64,000 bases of DNA from positions 124,001-188,000 of the forward strand of contig JASEEU010000003.1 in the NCBI GenBank assembly GCA_030019445.1. The letters run 5' to 3'. This DNA comes from Anaerosomatales bacterium. Its GTDB lineage: Bacteria > Actinomycetota > Coriobacteriia > Anaerosomatales > Anaerosomataceae. Positions 16,147-25,505 of this stretch are shown piece by piece. Within the stretch, counting starts at the first letter, position 1; each line of letters opens with the position of its first letter. The position numbers and the translations under genes were made by a program. The notes under the pieces were generated by a model, which did not search any database, was not told the origin of the DNA, and worked only from the letters and a program-made list of their open reading frames with translations.

Positions 16147-17148
16147 GTGTCTATCGACCTGAGTACCGTCCCCCAGCAGATCGTGAACGGGGTCACCCTG
16201 GGCGGGATGTATGCGCTTATCGCGCTCGGGTACACGCTGGTGTACGGCATCCTGCTTCTGATCAACTTCGCGCACAGCGAGATGTTCATGGCCGGAGGCT
16301 ACTTCGGCCTCTTGTGGTTGAACATACTCAGCAAGCTGAGCTTCTTCACGGAATCGGCCGTGGGCCTCATCTTGCTGTACGTCATAACGTTCCTGCTCTC
16401 GATGGCGATGACCGGCGTGGTCGGCATGATCACAGAACGCTTCGCCTATCGACCGCTACGGAACGCACCGAGACTCGCCCCGCTGATCTCGGCCATCGGC
16501 GTTTCGCTCTTCTTGCAGAACGCCGTTCTGCTCTGGGTCTCGTCCCGCTCGATACCCTTCCCGGTGCTCTTCGACGTGAGCCAGTACACGCTGGCACGCG
16601 ACGCAGGGGGCGCGCTGAAGTTCACCGTGCTCAAGGGGTTGGAGTCGCTGCCTGATGGCTGGAGCAGCATCGTGCAGGTCAGCACGTTGCAGTTCCTCAT
16701 CGTCGGCGTGACGATCGCGTTGCTCGTGCTGCTCGACACCTTCGTCGCCAGGACGAAGATGGGCAAGGCCATGCGGGCGACCTCCCAGGACCGTGACGCG
16801 GCGGGCCTCATGGGCATCAACATCAACCGCGTCATCGCGTTGACATTCTTCATCGGCCCTGCGCTTGGCGCAGCGGCGGGCATGTTCTCCGGCATGTACT
16901 ACGGCAACGTCAAGTACAACATGGGATTCATCCCGGGGATCAAGTCGTTCACCGCAGCCGTTATCGGCGGTATCGGCAACCTGCGGGGAGCGATGCTCGG
17001 CGGGTTCATCCTCGGCTTCGTCGAGGCGATCGCCGCAGGCTTCATCAGCACGGGCTACAAGGACGTCATCGCGTTTCTCATCCTCATCCTCGTGCTGATC
17101 TTCAAGCCTGGCGGGCTGCTGGGCGAGTCCGTCGTGGAGAAGGTGTAA
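16147..17148 (+). CDS. livH: Branched-chain amino-acid ABC transporter permease LivH
   Basis: A roughly 333-residue LivH-type inner-membrane permease with about eight helices. It begins with the family motif QQIVNGVTLGGMYALIALGYTLVYG and has ATSQDRDAAGLMGININRVI (about residues 210-230), the EAA-like loop that contacts the ATPases. GTG 16147 is preferred because GGAG lies 6 bp before it; the in-frame ATG at 16135 lacks a site. It forms the channel with LivM. The gap of 3 bp to livM shows one operon. Confidence 0.9.
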   Translation: MSIDLSTVPQQIVNGVTLGGMYALIALGYTLVYGILLLINFAHSEMFMAGGYFGLLWLNILSKLSFFTESAVGLILLYVITFLLSMAMTGVVGMITERFAYRPLRNAPRLAPLISAIGVSLFLQNAVLLWVSSRSIPFPVLFDVSQYTLARDAGGALKFTVLKGLESLPDGWSSIVQVSTLQFLIVGVTIALLVLLDTFVARTKMGKAMRATSQDRDAAGLMGININRVIALTFFIGPALGAAAGMFSGMYYGNVKYNMGFIPGIKSFTAAVIGGIGNLRGAMLGGFILGFVEAIAAGFISTGYKDVIAFLILILVLIFKPGGLLGESVVEKV

Positions 17149-17151
17149 GCC

Positions 17152-18438
17152 ATGGGTGGATCAAAGATGGATGTCAAGACGAAGGTAGACAGCGGGCGCT
17201 GGACGCCGAAGAAGATCGGCCTCTGGGTCGCGATCGGGCTCCTGCTCGTCTTGCTGCCGATCTACTTCCAGGGACAGGGCAACGCCTTCATGGTGGGCGT
17301 CATGGTGCTCGCCGGCATCTACGTGATGCTGTCGCTCGGGCTCAACATCGTCGTCGGCATGGCGGGCCTCCTCGACCTGGGCTACATCGCGTTCTACGCG
17401 ATGGGGGCGTACGCGGGCGTGATGCTCGGCTTCGCCTATCAGGGGCTCGTGGGCGGCGCAGAGGCCGGCGCGGCGCAGTGGAGCTACTGGGTGCTGTTGG
17501 TCCCCGCGGCGTTCGCTGGTGCGATCACCGGCATCGCGCTCGGCACGCCGGTGCTCAGGCTCAGGGGCGACTACCTCGCCATCGTGACGCTCGGTTTCGG
17601 CGAGATCGTGCGCATCGCGCTCACCAACGACTTCCTCGGGCTGTCGGGTGGCGCGGCGGGCGTGCCGCGCGTGGGTGAGAAGATCGTCCAGCCGGCAGGC
17701 CAGGCCTGGCTCATGCGGAACTTCACGCCGAGCAACGCCCTGTTCCCCGCCGGCCACGAGAAGGCGCCCGACGCGGTCTTCCGGTGGCTGTGGGAGACGC
17801 TCGACCTCACGACGTCGACGTTCACGTTCTCGAAGGACCTGTTCTGGTACATCGTCGTGGTCGCGCTCTGCGCACTGACGATCTTCGTCATCCGCCGCCT
17901 GGACAACTCGCGGCTGGGACGTGCCTGGGTCGCGATGCGCGAGGATGAGGTCGCCGCTGCCGCGATGGGCATCAACATCATGCAGACCAAGCTCTGGGCG
18001 TTCTCTCTCGGCGCCATGTGGGGCGGCTTCGCCGGCATCACGTACGCGTACTGGGTGGGATTCATCAGCCCCGAGTCGTTCAACTTCATGGAGTCGGTGC
18101 TCGTCGTCTGCATGGTGGTCCTCGGTGGCATGGGCTCGATACCCGGCGCCGTGCTTGGTGCGATCATCATCGCCGGCCTGCCGGAGTTCATCCGCGGTCT
18201 CGCGCAGTCCGACCTGCTCGCAGGGTTCCTCACGGCCGAGCAGGCATCGCGCGTGGCCGATTACCGATTCCTCATCTTTGGCGGCCTCATGGTCGTCATG
18301 ATGGCGCTGCGACCACAGGGCATCCTGCCCTCTCGTCGCCGCGCGCGGGAACTCACAGCGGCCGCACCGCTCGTGGAGGAAGAGAACGAGAGCCTGTGGG
18401 AAGTGGAGCACAAGCACGATACTCCCCACGAGTTGTAG
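17152..18438 (+). CDS. livM: Branched-chain amino-acid ABC transporter permease LivM
   Basis: A 428-residue LivM-type permease, longer than the common 300-350. It has the conserved SLGLNIVVGMAGLLDLGYIAFYAMGAYAG region and LRLRGDYLAIVTLGFGEIVRI. An insertion of roughly 60 residues between helices (about 175-235, LSGGAAGVPRVGEKIVQ to TSTFTFSKDLFW) is an extracytoplasmic loop. The ATPase-contacting loop AMREDEVAAAAMGIN is near residue 262. The charged C-terminal tail ends in EHKHDTPHEL. A second ATG at 17167 is also possible. Confidence 0.9.
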   Translation: MGGSKMDVKTKVDSGRWTPKKIGLWVAIGLLLVLLPIYFQGQGNAFMVGVMVLAGIYVMLSLGLNIVVGMAGLLDLGYIAFYAMGAYAGVMLGFAYQGLVGGAEAGAAQWSYWVLLVPAAFAGAITGIALGTPVLRLRGDYLAIVTLGFGEIVRIALTNDFLGLSGGAAGVPRVGEKIVQPAGQAWLMRNFTPSNALFPAGHEKAPDAVFRWLWETLDLTTSTFTFSKDLFWYIVVVALCALTIFVIRRLDNSRLGRAWVAMREDEVAAAAMGINIMQTKLWAFSLGAMWGGFAGITYAYWVGFISPESFNFMESVLVVCMVVLGGMGSIPGAVLGAIIIAGLPEFIRGLAQSDLLAGFLTAEQASRVADYRFLIFGGLMVVMMALRPQGILPSRRRARELTAAAPLVEEENESLWEVEHKHDTPHEL

Positions 18439-18462
18439 AGACCGGAAAGGTCAGGAGCTCGC

Positions 18463-19248
18463 ATGGAGCGTTTGATAGAGGCACGAGACGTGACGATGAT
18501 GTTCGGTGGGCTCAAGGCGCTCGCCGACATCGACTTCCACATCGATGAAGGCGAGATCGTCGCCCTCATCGGGCCGAACGGCGCCGGCAAGACGACGTTC
18601 TTCAACGTCGTGACGGGCATCTACAAGCCCACGCACGGCACCGTCACCTTCCGCGGTGAGTCCATCCCGGGGAAGAAGCCGCACACGCTGTGCAAGATGG
18701 GCATCGCGCGCACGTTCCAGAACATCCGGCTCTTCGCGAACATGACGACGCTCGAGAACGTCATGGTCGGGCGTCACACGCGGACGAGGACGGGTCCGCT
18801 GCGCGCGGTGATGCGTACGCCGGGCTTCCGCCGAGAAGAGCAGCACACGCAGGACGAGGCGCACAAGTGGTTGACGTTCGTGGGGCTCGACGACAAAGCC
18901 AACGAGCTCGCGAAGAACCTGCCCTACGGCGACCAGCGCCGCCTGGAGATCGCACGCGCGCTCGCTACGGAGCCCAAGCTCATCCTGCTGGATGAGCCGG
19001 CCGCAGGCATGAACCCGCAGGAAACGGCGTCGCTGACCAAGCTCATCGGCAGGGTTCGCGATGCCGGTATCACCGTGCTGCTCATCGAGCACGACATGAA
19101 GGTCGTCATGGGGATCGCAGACCGGATCTTCGTGCTCGACTTCGGCGAGAAGATCGCCGAGGGCCTGCCCGCCGAGATCCAGCGCGACCCGAAGGTCATC
19201 GAGGCGTACCTTGGTTCGGGCGCCGAGGCGATACTGGCCGAAGGTTAG
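18463..19248 (+). CDS. livG: Branched-chain amino-acid ABC transporter ATPase LivG
   Basis: A 261-residue ABC ATPase of the LivG type. Walker A GPNGAGKTT (about 38-46), signature region LPYGDQRRLEIARAL (the LivG form of LSGGQ), Walker B LILLDEPAAGMNP, and the LivG C-terminal extension FGEKIAEGLPAEIQRDPKVIEAYLG. GGAG occurs upstream of the ATG. It forms an ATPase heterodimer with LivF. Overlapping expression with livF is expected from the 11-bp gap. Confidence 0.93.
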   Translation: MERLIEARDVTMMFGGLKALADIDFHIDEGEIVALIGPNGAGKTTFFNVVTGIYKPTHGTVTFRGESIPGKKPHTLCKMGIARTFQNIRLFANMTTLENVMVGRHTRTRTGPLRAVMRTPGFRREEQHTQDEAHKWLTFVGLDDKANELAKNLPYGDQRRLEIARALATEPKLILLDEPAAGMNPQETASLTKLIGRVRDAGITVLLIEHDMKVVMGIADRIFVLDFGEKIAEGLPAEIQRDPKVIEAYLGSGAEAILAEG

Positions 19249-19259
19249 GAGGACGAACC

Positions 19260-19967
<708 letters not shown>

Positions 19968-19971
19968 CGTC

Positions 19972-21279
19972 TCAGCTGACAGCACGATCGATCGCCCGGG
20001 CCGCCTTATCGGCTGCCCGGGCGATCTTCGTGTCAAGGCCGGCGGTCCTGAATGCGATCTCTCCGTCCACCACGCGCCAGATGCCGGCGGAGATCACGGA
20101 CCGGACGGCGTTACGGCCGCCGTCTGCGATCAGCGCTCCGAGCGGGTCGTCGGTGACGCCGACCTCGCTCACGACGACATCGGCGTAGGCGCCCTCGGCC
20201 AGCGTCCCGAAACGCTCCCCGAGGCCGAGCACGTGCGCACCATGCTCGGTAAGCATCAGGATGAGGTCGCGATCGGTGAGGGCCGGGTCGAGTTCGCGCA
20301 GCGCCCGTGCTTCGTTGAAGACGTCGAGGTCGGCATTGGAGGCGAGCGAGTCGGTGCCGATGGCGAGCCGTGCTCCGGCGAGCCGCAGCGCCTCGACGTC
20401 CGCATCGCCGTTGTGGAGGAAGCGATTCGACCGGGGGCACAGCACGACGCCGGCGGCCGAGCGAGCGAGCAGCTGAGGGCTGCCGTCTTCAAGGTGCACG
20501 CAGTGCACCGCGATCATGCCGTCGAGCGCGCCGAGGCGGGCCACGTAGTGGACCGCATCGTGTCCGGGCGGGCGGAATCCTCGAGCGAGCTTCTCGGCCA
20601 GGCCCACAAGCGGACCCGTGCCGGAGGAGAGCAGCTCCGCCTCGGCAGGGGACTCGGCGAGATGCATGGCGAACGGCACGCCGTGCCGACGCGCGAGCTC
20701 GGCCACCCCGGTGATGAGCCCGGGGCCCGCGGTGTAGGGCGCGTGCGGGCTCAGCCCGCACCTGGTCCGGCCCACGCACTGGGTGCCGGGATCGTCGGGA
20801 TAGTCGTGGTCGGCGAGGTGCGCGGAGAGGTCCGCACCGTCGAGGCCCAGGGCCTCCCAGAAGAAGGCGCCCCCGAGCCCGATGTCTCCCGCTGCAGCCG
20901 GCGACTCGGGACCGTAGGCGACGTCACCGACGACGGTCACGCCGCAGCGGAGGCACTCTACCGCCCCGGCGCTGACCGCCACTTCGAGGTCGTCAGCGTC
21001 CATCGAGCGCGTGGCCCGGGCGACGCGCGACAACCACTCGGGGAAGGGCGCCGGGGGGATGAGGCCGCTGAGCGCGGTCAGACAGAGGTGTGTGTGGGCG
21101 TTCACGAAACCGGGCGTCACGATGCACCCGGGATGGTCCCGGACGATCTCGCGCGGCCGCTGCCGGAGCATCTCGGCGCGGGTCCCTACCGCGACGATCC
21201 GTGCTCCGTTGATGAGAACGGCGCCGTTGGGGACCAGGCGGGCGCCGGGCGCGAGGAGCCAGTCGCCCGCGATGATCAT
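19972..21279 (-). CDS. Amidohydrolase, adenosine-deaminase-like (aminodeoxyfutalosine or methylthioadenosine deaminase candidate)
   Basis: A 435-residue amidohydrolase-superfamily enzyme of the MtaD/TrzA/SsnA group. Metal-site motifs are visible: NAHTHL (the HxH pair), the His in HAPYTAGP, HCVHL, and the catalytic Asp in GTDSLASN. The start ATG 21279 overlaps the upstream phosphorylase stop (ATGA). Family members deaminate adenosine-type nucleosides. The mqn genes just upstream suggest aminodeoxyfutalosine deaminase, a known step of the futalosine pathway. Pairing with an MTA-phosphorylase-like gene equally suggests 5'-methylthioadenosine or S-adenosylhomocysteine deamination. The sequence does not decide between them. 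Confidence 0.75.
   Translation of the reverse strand: MIIAGDWLLAPGARLVPNGAVLINGARIVAVGTRAEMLRQRPREIVRDHPGCIVTPGFVNAHTHLCLTALSGLIPPAPFPEWLSRVARATRSMDADDLEVAVSAGAVECLRCGVTVVGDVAYGPESPAAAGDIGLGGAFFWEALGLDGADLSAHLADHDYPDDPGTQCVGRTRCGLSPHAPYTAGPGLITGVAELARRHGVPFAMHLAESPAEAELLSSGTGPLVGLAEKLARGFRPPGHDAVHYVARLGALDGMIAVHCVHLEDGSPQLLARSAAGVVLCPRSNRFLHNGDADVEALRLAGARLAIGTDSLASNADLDVFNEARALRELDPALTDRDLILMLTEHGAHVLGLGERFGTLAEGAYADVVVSEVGVTDDPLGALIADGGRNAVRSVISAGIWRVVDGEIAFRTAGLDTKIARAADKAARAIDRAVS
19990..20026 (+). terminator. 12-bp perfect hairpin downstream of livF, inside the opposing gene's 3' end
   Basis: GATCGCCCGGGC (19990-20001) pairs perfectly with GCCCGGGCGATC (20015-20026), followed by TTCGTG. 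It starts 22 bp after the livF stop but lies within the last 20 codons of the minus-strand amidohydrolase. It can end the liv operon transcript while also encoding the C-terminal ARAADKAARA-like tail of the other gene. Confidence 0.6.
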
Positions 21280-22127
21280 GCGTCGCCCTCGGGCAGGTCG
21301 AGGAGGCTCGGTTTGCGGAGCTCGGCGCACCCGCACGCGGCGTGCAGGTCAGACTCCGCGATGACGTCGAGCACGCAACGGGCGATCGTCTCGGCCTCAT
21401 CGAAGAAGATCGCCTTGAGCTCCTCGTGCTCCCACTCCCGGACGACGCCCTCGGCGTAGTTCACGACCATGTAGATGCCGGCGTAGCATGCGCCGATGTC
21501 GCGTGCGAGGACGACTTCCGGTGCGAGCGACTGGCCGATGACGTCACCGCCGAGGCGCCGCATGTAGTCGACCTCGGACACGGTCTCGAACCGAGGGCCG
21601 TCAGTCACGAGGTAGACGCCGCGCCGGAAGATCCGGCTGAAGTGCGGGCTCGCGGCCAGGTAGAGGTGGCGCGCAAGGTCAGGGCAGATCGGCTGTCGCA
21701 TGATGAGCAGGTGATCGCCGCGGACGTAGATGTCCTGGCGCATGGTGAGGTCGATGAAGTCGTGAGGGATCACGACGTCGCGCGGGTCCAGCAGCGCGTT
21801 CAGGCTCCCGACTCCGCCATCGGCGAGCACCTTCTTCACACCGGCCTGGTGGAACACCCAGAAGGTCTGCAGGCTGGCGTCAGCGCGCTTGATGCCTCTG
21901 CGCCAGCCGTGCATCTTGACCGCGAGGGCGTGGCGGATGCCGTCAGGCCCCTCGACGCTGAAGTGCGTGAACGCGGGGGAGCGGCCGAAGGGCGTGTCGA
22001 AGACGAGACGGTCGGCGATGACGGTGACGCGTGCGTCGGCGAGACCGGCGGGAAACGCGAGTGAGAGCGTGCCTGAACCGCCGCACACGCCGAACTCGGC
22101 TCTGGGGACCGTCGTGCTCTTGGGCAT
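21276..22127 (-). CDS. MTAP/PNP-family nucleoside phosphorylase
   Basis: A 283-residue purine-nucleoside-phosphorylase-fold enzyme of the methylthioadenosine phosphorylase subfamily. Motifs: GVCGGSGTLSL (phosphate-binding start), DFIDLTMR, VYLVTDGPRFETVSEVDYMRRLGGDVIGQSLAPEVVLARD. ATG 22127 with GGAG 4 bp upstream is used; the in-frame ATG at 22196 would add a tail that the family does not have. It splits a 5'-modified nucleoside with phosphate. Coupled to a deaminase, it may act on methylthioinosine, or it may supply the nucleosidase step of futalosine metabolism. Which one is not decided by sequence. Confidence 0.8.
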   Translation of the reverse strand: MPKSTTVPRAEFGVCGGSGTLSLAFPAGLADARVTVIADRLVFDTPFGRSPAFTHFSVEGPDGIRHALAVKMHGWRRGIKRADASLQTFWVFHQAGVKKVLADGGVGSLNALLDPRDVVIPHDFIDLTMRQDIYVRGDHLLIMRQPICPDLARHLYLAASPHFSRIFRRGVYLVTDGPRFETVSEVDYMRRLGGDVIGQSLAPEVVLARDIGACYAGIYMVVNYAEGVVREWEHEELKAIFFDEAETIARCVLDVIAESDLHAACGCAELRKPSLLDLPEGDA

Positions 22128-22186
22128 GATGCTCCTCACGATCGATGCGCAGCGCGCAGCCTCCGAAAACCCCCCGAACAGAGGGT

Positions 22187-22201
22187 ACCCCATCATGGGG
22201 T
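22187..22201. promoter_or_regulatory. Perfect 15-bp palindrome upstream of the phosphorylase gene
   Basis: ACCCCAT-c-ATGGGGT is a perfect 7-1-7 palindrome in the 96-bp gap between the NDH-2-like gene and the phosphorylase gene, 60 bp before the phosphorylase ATG. It could be an operator for an internal promoter, or a short hairpin. No -10/-35 pair is obvious. Confidence 0.35.
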
Positions 22202-22223
22202 CGATGCCAGTGGCGCCGATCGC

Positions 22224-23498
22224 CTAGCGCTGCATCGCGAGCATCTCGCGCGTTCGCCTCCAGGCGAGCGGGATGCCGCCGACGATCCACCAGTAGAGCG
22301 CGTAGGTGAGTCGCTTCATCACGATGGCGGGGAGACCGGTCAGGTGCCATCGCAGCGCCCAGCCGACTCCCCAGCTGGGGCCGATGCTCACGAACTCCCC
22401 GTGCATGTGCGGGTGGAAGGGCTCGGGCGGCTCGCCGCGTGCCTCGCGCAGGATGCTCTCGGCAAGGTGCTCGGCCTCGCGGATCGCGAACTGAGCGAGC
22501 ATGGGGAGCGTACGGTTGTCGGCGGGGTCGCGGAACGCGGCGACGTCGCCGACCGCGTAGACATCGTCGTGACCGGGGACCTTGAGATCGGGTCCAGAGA
22601 CGAGCCTGCCGGACGGGTCGGCCTCAAGACCCCAGCCGATGGCATCGGGGTCGGCCTTGGCGCCGCCGCAGAACACGAGGACCGGCGCGTCGATGACGCT
22701 GCCGTCCGCGAGCTTGAGCAGACCGTCTTCCACGGCGCTCACCATCGAGCCGAGGCGGAGCTCGACACTGAGCCGAGCGAGGCGGCGCTTGGCCTTTTCG
22801 CGCAGCGACTGCGGGAGGTCGTAGAGGATGTCCGGACGACCCTCGACCAGCACGACCCTGAGGTCGGCGGGATCGAGTCCGAAGCTGCGCATCCGCTTGG
22901 GGAGCATCTGGCCGAGCGTCCCCACGATCTCGATGCCGGTCGCGCCTCCGCCGACCACGACGAACGTGAGCGCCCTGCGCCGCGACGCGGCGTCGGGGAG
23001 GCGGGCGGCGATGCGGAACTGCGCCTCGATGCGCCGCTGGAGCTCCTGCGCGTCGGCGACCGACCACATCGTGACCGCGTGCTCGGCGAGACCCGGCACG
23101 GGCGGCACGAACGCGATCGCCCCCGTTGCGATCACGAGTCGCCAGTAGCCGACCTCGCGCTTCTCGCCGTCCCTCGGCCCGACGAGCACCACGTGCTCCT
23201 TGGCACGCACGTCGTCGACCCGGTCGTAGCAGACGGTCACCGGCAGGTCCTTGAAGACGGTCGGGTGCCACAGTTCGCAGAATTCGGGGCGGGGAGGGCC
23301 GACGGCGACGAGGTCGAGCTCTGACAGCGCCTGCTGGCAGGGGTTCGGCTCGATCAGCATGATCTCGAGGTCGTCATCGGGGCGCATCGCCTTCGCGAGT
23401 TTCACGGCGAGCGTCGTACCGGCGTATCCGCCGCCGGCGATGACCACCCGGCGGCCGGCGCCTTCGGTCGCGCACCCCGTGTTCAGGCCAGCATCCAT
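22224..23498 (-). CDS. NAD(P)H dehydrogenase-like FAD flavoprotein (type II NADH dehydrogenase family)
   Basis: A 424-residue pyridine-nucleotide-disulfide oxidoreductase family flavoprotein. The N-terminal FAD dinucleotide fold is VVIAGGGYAGTTLA (about 18-31). The NADH fold is VVVGGGATGIEIVGTLGQML (about 176-195). A C-terminal FAD contact is DDVYAVGDVAAF. The last 45 residues (RWHLTGLPAIVMKRLTYALYWW) look like the amphipathic membrane-binding tail of NDH-2 enzymes. It likely passes electrons from NADH to menaquinone without pumping. It sits directly after three menaquinone-synthesis genes on the same strand, 61 bp from mqnC. Confidence 0.82.
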   Translation of the reverse strand: MDAGLNTGCATEGAGRRVVIAGGGYAGTTLAVKLAKAMRPDDDLEIMLIEPNPCQQALSELDLVAVGPPRPEFCELWHPTVFKDLPVTVCYDRVDDVRAKEHVVLVGPRDGEKREVGYWRLVIATGAIAFVPPVPGLAEHAVTMWSVADAQELQRRIEAQFRIAARLPDAASRRRALTFVVVGGGATGIEIVGTLGQMLPKRMRSFGLDPADLRVVLVEGRPDILYDLPQSLREKAKRRLARLSVELRLGSMVSAVEDGLLKLADGSVIDAPVLVFCGGAKADPDAIGWGLEADPSGRLVSGPDLKVPGHDDVYAVGDVAAFRDPADNRTLPMLAQFAIREAEHLAESILREARGEPPEPFHPHMHGEFVSIGPSWGVGWALRWHLTGLPAIVMKRLTYALYWWIVGGIPLAWRRTREMLAMQR

Positions 23499-23559
23499 CG
23501 GACTCCTTCCACGTCACGGAAGTAGGTACCCGGAGGGGCGGGAGCCCCGCCGCCGGGCG

Positions 23560-24675
23560 CTAGAAACGCCTGACTTCCCGGTACAGGGTATCGCGCTGCA
23601 CGGGCGTGAATCCGGCGTCCCTGATGAGGCGTACGAGCTCCTCCCGGGCAAGCATGAACCGCGTGCCTGCCGAGGCGACAACGTTCTCCTCGATCATGGT
23701 CGAACCCATGTCGTTCGCCCCGAAGCACAGCGCGACCTGACCCACCTTGGGCCCCTGCGTGACCCACGAGGCCTGGATGTTCGTGACGTTGTCGAGGAAC
23801 AGGCGCGAGACAGCGAGCGTGCGCAGGTATTCCCACCCGCTAGCCGCCTGGCCGGCGAACTCGCCCTCGGCAAGCTCCGTGTTGCCCGGCTGGAAGCTCC
23901 AGGGGATGAACGCCCGGAAGCCCACGGCGTCCTTCTCGGCGGCCTCGTCCTGCACCTCGCGGATGCGCATCATGTGCGCCACGCGGTCCTGCACGCTTTC
24001 GGTGCCGCCGAACATCATCGTCGCGGTCGTGGAGATGCCGAGGTCGTGCGCCTCGCGCATCACATCGAGCCACTGGTCGCTCGTCGCCTTGCGGGGCGAC
24101 ACGTGCGCGCGCACGCGGTCCACGAGGATCTCCGCGCCGCCGCCGGGCAGCGAGTCGAGACCCGCGTCGCGCAGGCGGGCGAGAACCTCGCGCGTGCTGA
24201 TGCCCGAGACGCGCGCGATGTGCACCATCTCCGGCGGGCCGAAGCCGTGCACGTGGATGGGGAATCGCTCCTTGAGCGCGCGCAGCATCTGCTCGTACCA
24301 CTCGATGCCGAGGTCGGGGTGCAGGCCGCCCTGCAGCAGGATGGCGGTGCCCTCGAGCGCGAGCGTCTCCTCCACTTTGGCGTAGAGCTCGTCGGGCGCG
24401 AGGACGTAGGCATCGGCGTCGTGGGCGTCGCGGTAGAAGGCGCAGAAGCGGCAGCCGCTCACGCAGACGTTCGTGTAGTTGACGTTGCGGTCCACGATGA
24501 ACCTGATCTCACGCTCCGGGTGCAGCCGGTCGCGCATCGCGGTGGCGGCGGCGCCCAGCTGCAGGATATCGGCGCCTTCGAGCAGCACGAGCGCGTCTTC
24601 TGCCGAGAGGCGATGCTCGCCGCTCGCGGCAGCGAACGCGAGCTCTGCCGACTCCTTGCGCTCGCGTTCGCTCAT
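23560..24675 (-). CDS. mqnC: Cyclic dehypoxanthine futalosine synthase MqnC (radical SAM)
   Basis: A 371-residue radical SAM enzyme. The cluster motif CVSGCRFCAF (CxxxCxxC, about residues 70-80) follows NYTNV. MqnC-type features are ILLQGGLHPDLGIEWY, HGFGPPEMVH, LPGGGAEILVDRVR and the C-terminal FGANDMGSTMIEENVV. It cyclises dehypoxanthine futalosine in the futalosine route to menaquinone. The start overlaps the mqnA stop by 4 bp. It is told apart from the neighbouring paralogue mqnE by these C-terminal motifs. Confidence 0.92.
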   Translation of the reverse strand: MSERERKESAELAFAAASGEHRLSAEDALVLLEGADILQLGAAATAMRDRLHPEREIRFIVDRNVNYTNVCVSGCRFCAFYRDAHDADAYVLAPDELYAKVEETLALEGTAILLQGGLHPDLGIEWYEQMLRALKERFPIHVHGFGPPEMVHIARVSGISTREVLARLRDAGLDSLPGGGAEILVDRVRAHVSPRKATSDQWLDVMREAHDLGISTTATMMFGGTESVQDRVAHMMRIREVQDEAAEKDAVGFRAFIPWSFQPGNTELAEGEFAGQAASGWEYLRTLAVSRLFLDNVTNIQASWVTQGPKVGQVALCFGANDMGSTMIEENVVASAGTRFMLAREELVRLIRDAGFTPVQRDTLYREVRRF

Positions 24676-25502
24676 TCGCCGAACACCTCGATGGCGGGCA
24701 CGCGCTCGAGCTGGCCGATCGCGGCGGCCTCGGCAAGATAGCGCGCGAGGCCGTCACGGTACGCCGGCTCGAAGCGGAACTGCAGGGCGTCGAAGTAGCT
24801 GCGGAACTTCTCGGCGGGGAACTGCTCCCAGCGCGCCGCGTACGCGCTGATGTCGTCCAGATGCGCGCGGCAGTAGGCGAGCGAGCCGGACAGCGCCTCG
24901 GACACCGCCTGCACGGCGGCGGGGTCGTTCTCGGCGTACGCACGACGCACCGCCCAGACGGCGTAGACCATCGGCAGGCCGGTCCAAGCGGTCCACACAG
25001 TGCCGAGGTCGTAGGCGTGCAGCCCCTCGGGCTGGTCCCAGTACGCGCGCAGGGCCTCGTCGCCGATGAGCAGCGCGGCGTCGGCGTCGCGCAGCATCGC
25101 CGGGAGGTCGGGCGGCATCTCGACGTAGCCGGGCCTCGCGCGCCAGCGCTTGTCGATCAGGATGCGTGCGAGCACCTGCGAAGTGCGTGAAGTGTCGGTG
25201 AGCGCGACGGTGCGGCCGGAGAGCTCCTCGGCAGCCACCTTCGAGACGAGCAGGATGGATTGCACCTCGCCGTTGGAGGAGATCGCGATGTCCGGCAGGA
25301 GGACGAGGTCGTCGGCGTGGCGCGCGTACTCGATGGCGGGGACCGGCGCCATATCGAGCGTGCCGTCCAGAAGCTCGCGCGCGAGGTCGGCGGGATTCGC
25401 CCGCACGAGGTCCACGTCGAGGAGCACGTCGTTCTTCACCATGCCGTAGTAGAGCGGAAGGCAGTTGAGGAACTGGATATGGCCGAGCCTCGGGCGGGCC
25501 AT
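24672..25502 (-). CDS. mqnA: Chorismate dehydratase MqnA
   Basis: A 276-residue MqnA/MqnD-fold protein. It opens RLGHIQFLNCLPLYYG, the MqnA signature, and has ISSNGEVQSILLVSK, TSRTSQVLARILI and LLIGDEAL. It converts chorismate to 3-enolpyruvylbenzoate, the first committed step of the futalosine menaquinone pathway. It lies between mqnE (3-bp gap) and mqnC (4-bp overlap), which confirms the pathway. mqnD is not in the window. Confidence 0.93.
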   Translation of the reverse strand: MARPRLGHIQFLNCLPLYYGMVKNDVLLDVDLVRANPADLARELLDGTLDMAPVPAIEYARHADDLVLLPDIAISSNGEVQSILLVSKVAAEELSGRTVALTDTSRTSQVLARILIDKRWRARPGYVEMPPDLPAMLRDADAALLIGDEALRAYWDQPEGLHAYDLGTVWTAWTGLPMVYAVWAVRRAYAENDPAAVQAVSEALSGSLAYCRAHLDDISAYAARWEQFPAEKFRSYFDALQFRFEPAYRDGLARYLAEAAAIGQLERVPAIEVFGE

Positions 25503-25505
25503 ACG

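Noticed and set aside
14620-16275. A 551-codon minus-strand open frame
   Set aside because: It is opposite the livK gene, which has a signal peptide and clear binding-protein motifs; the minus frame has none.
17161-18429. A 422-codon minus-strand open frame
   Set aside because: Antisense shadow of livM with low-complexity composition.
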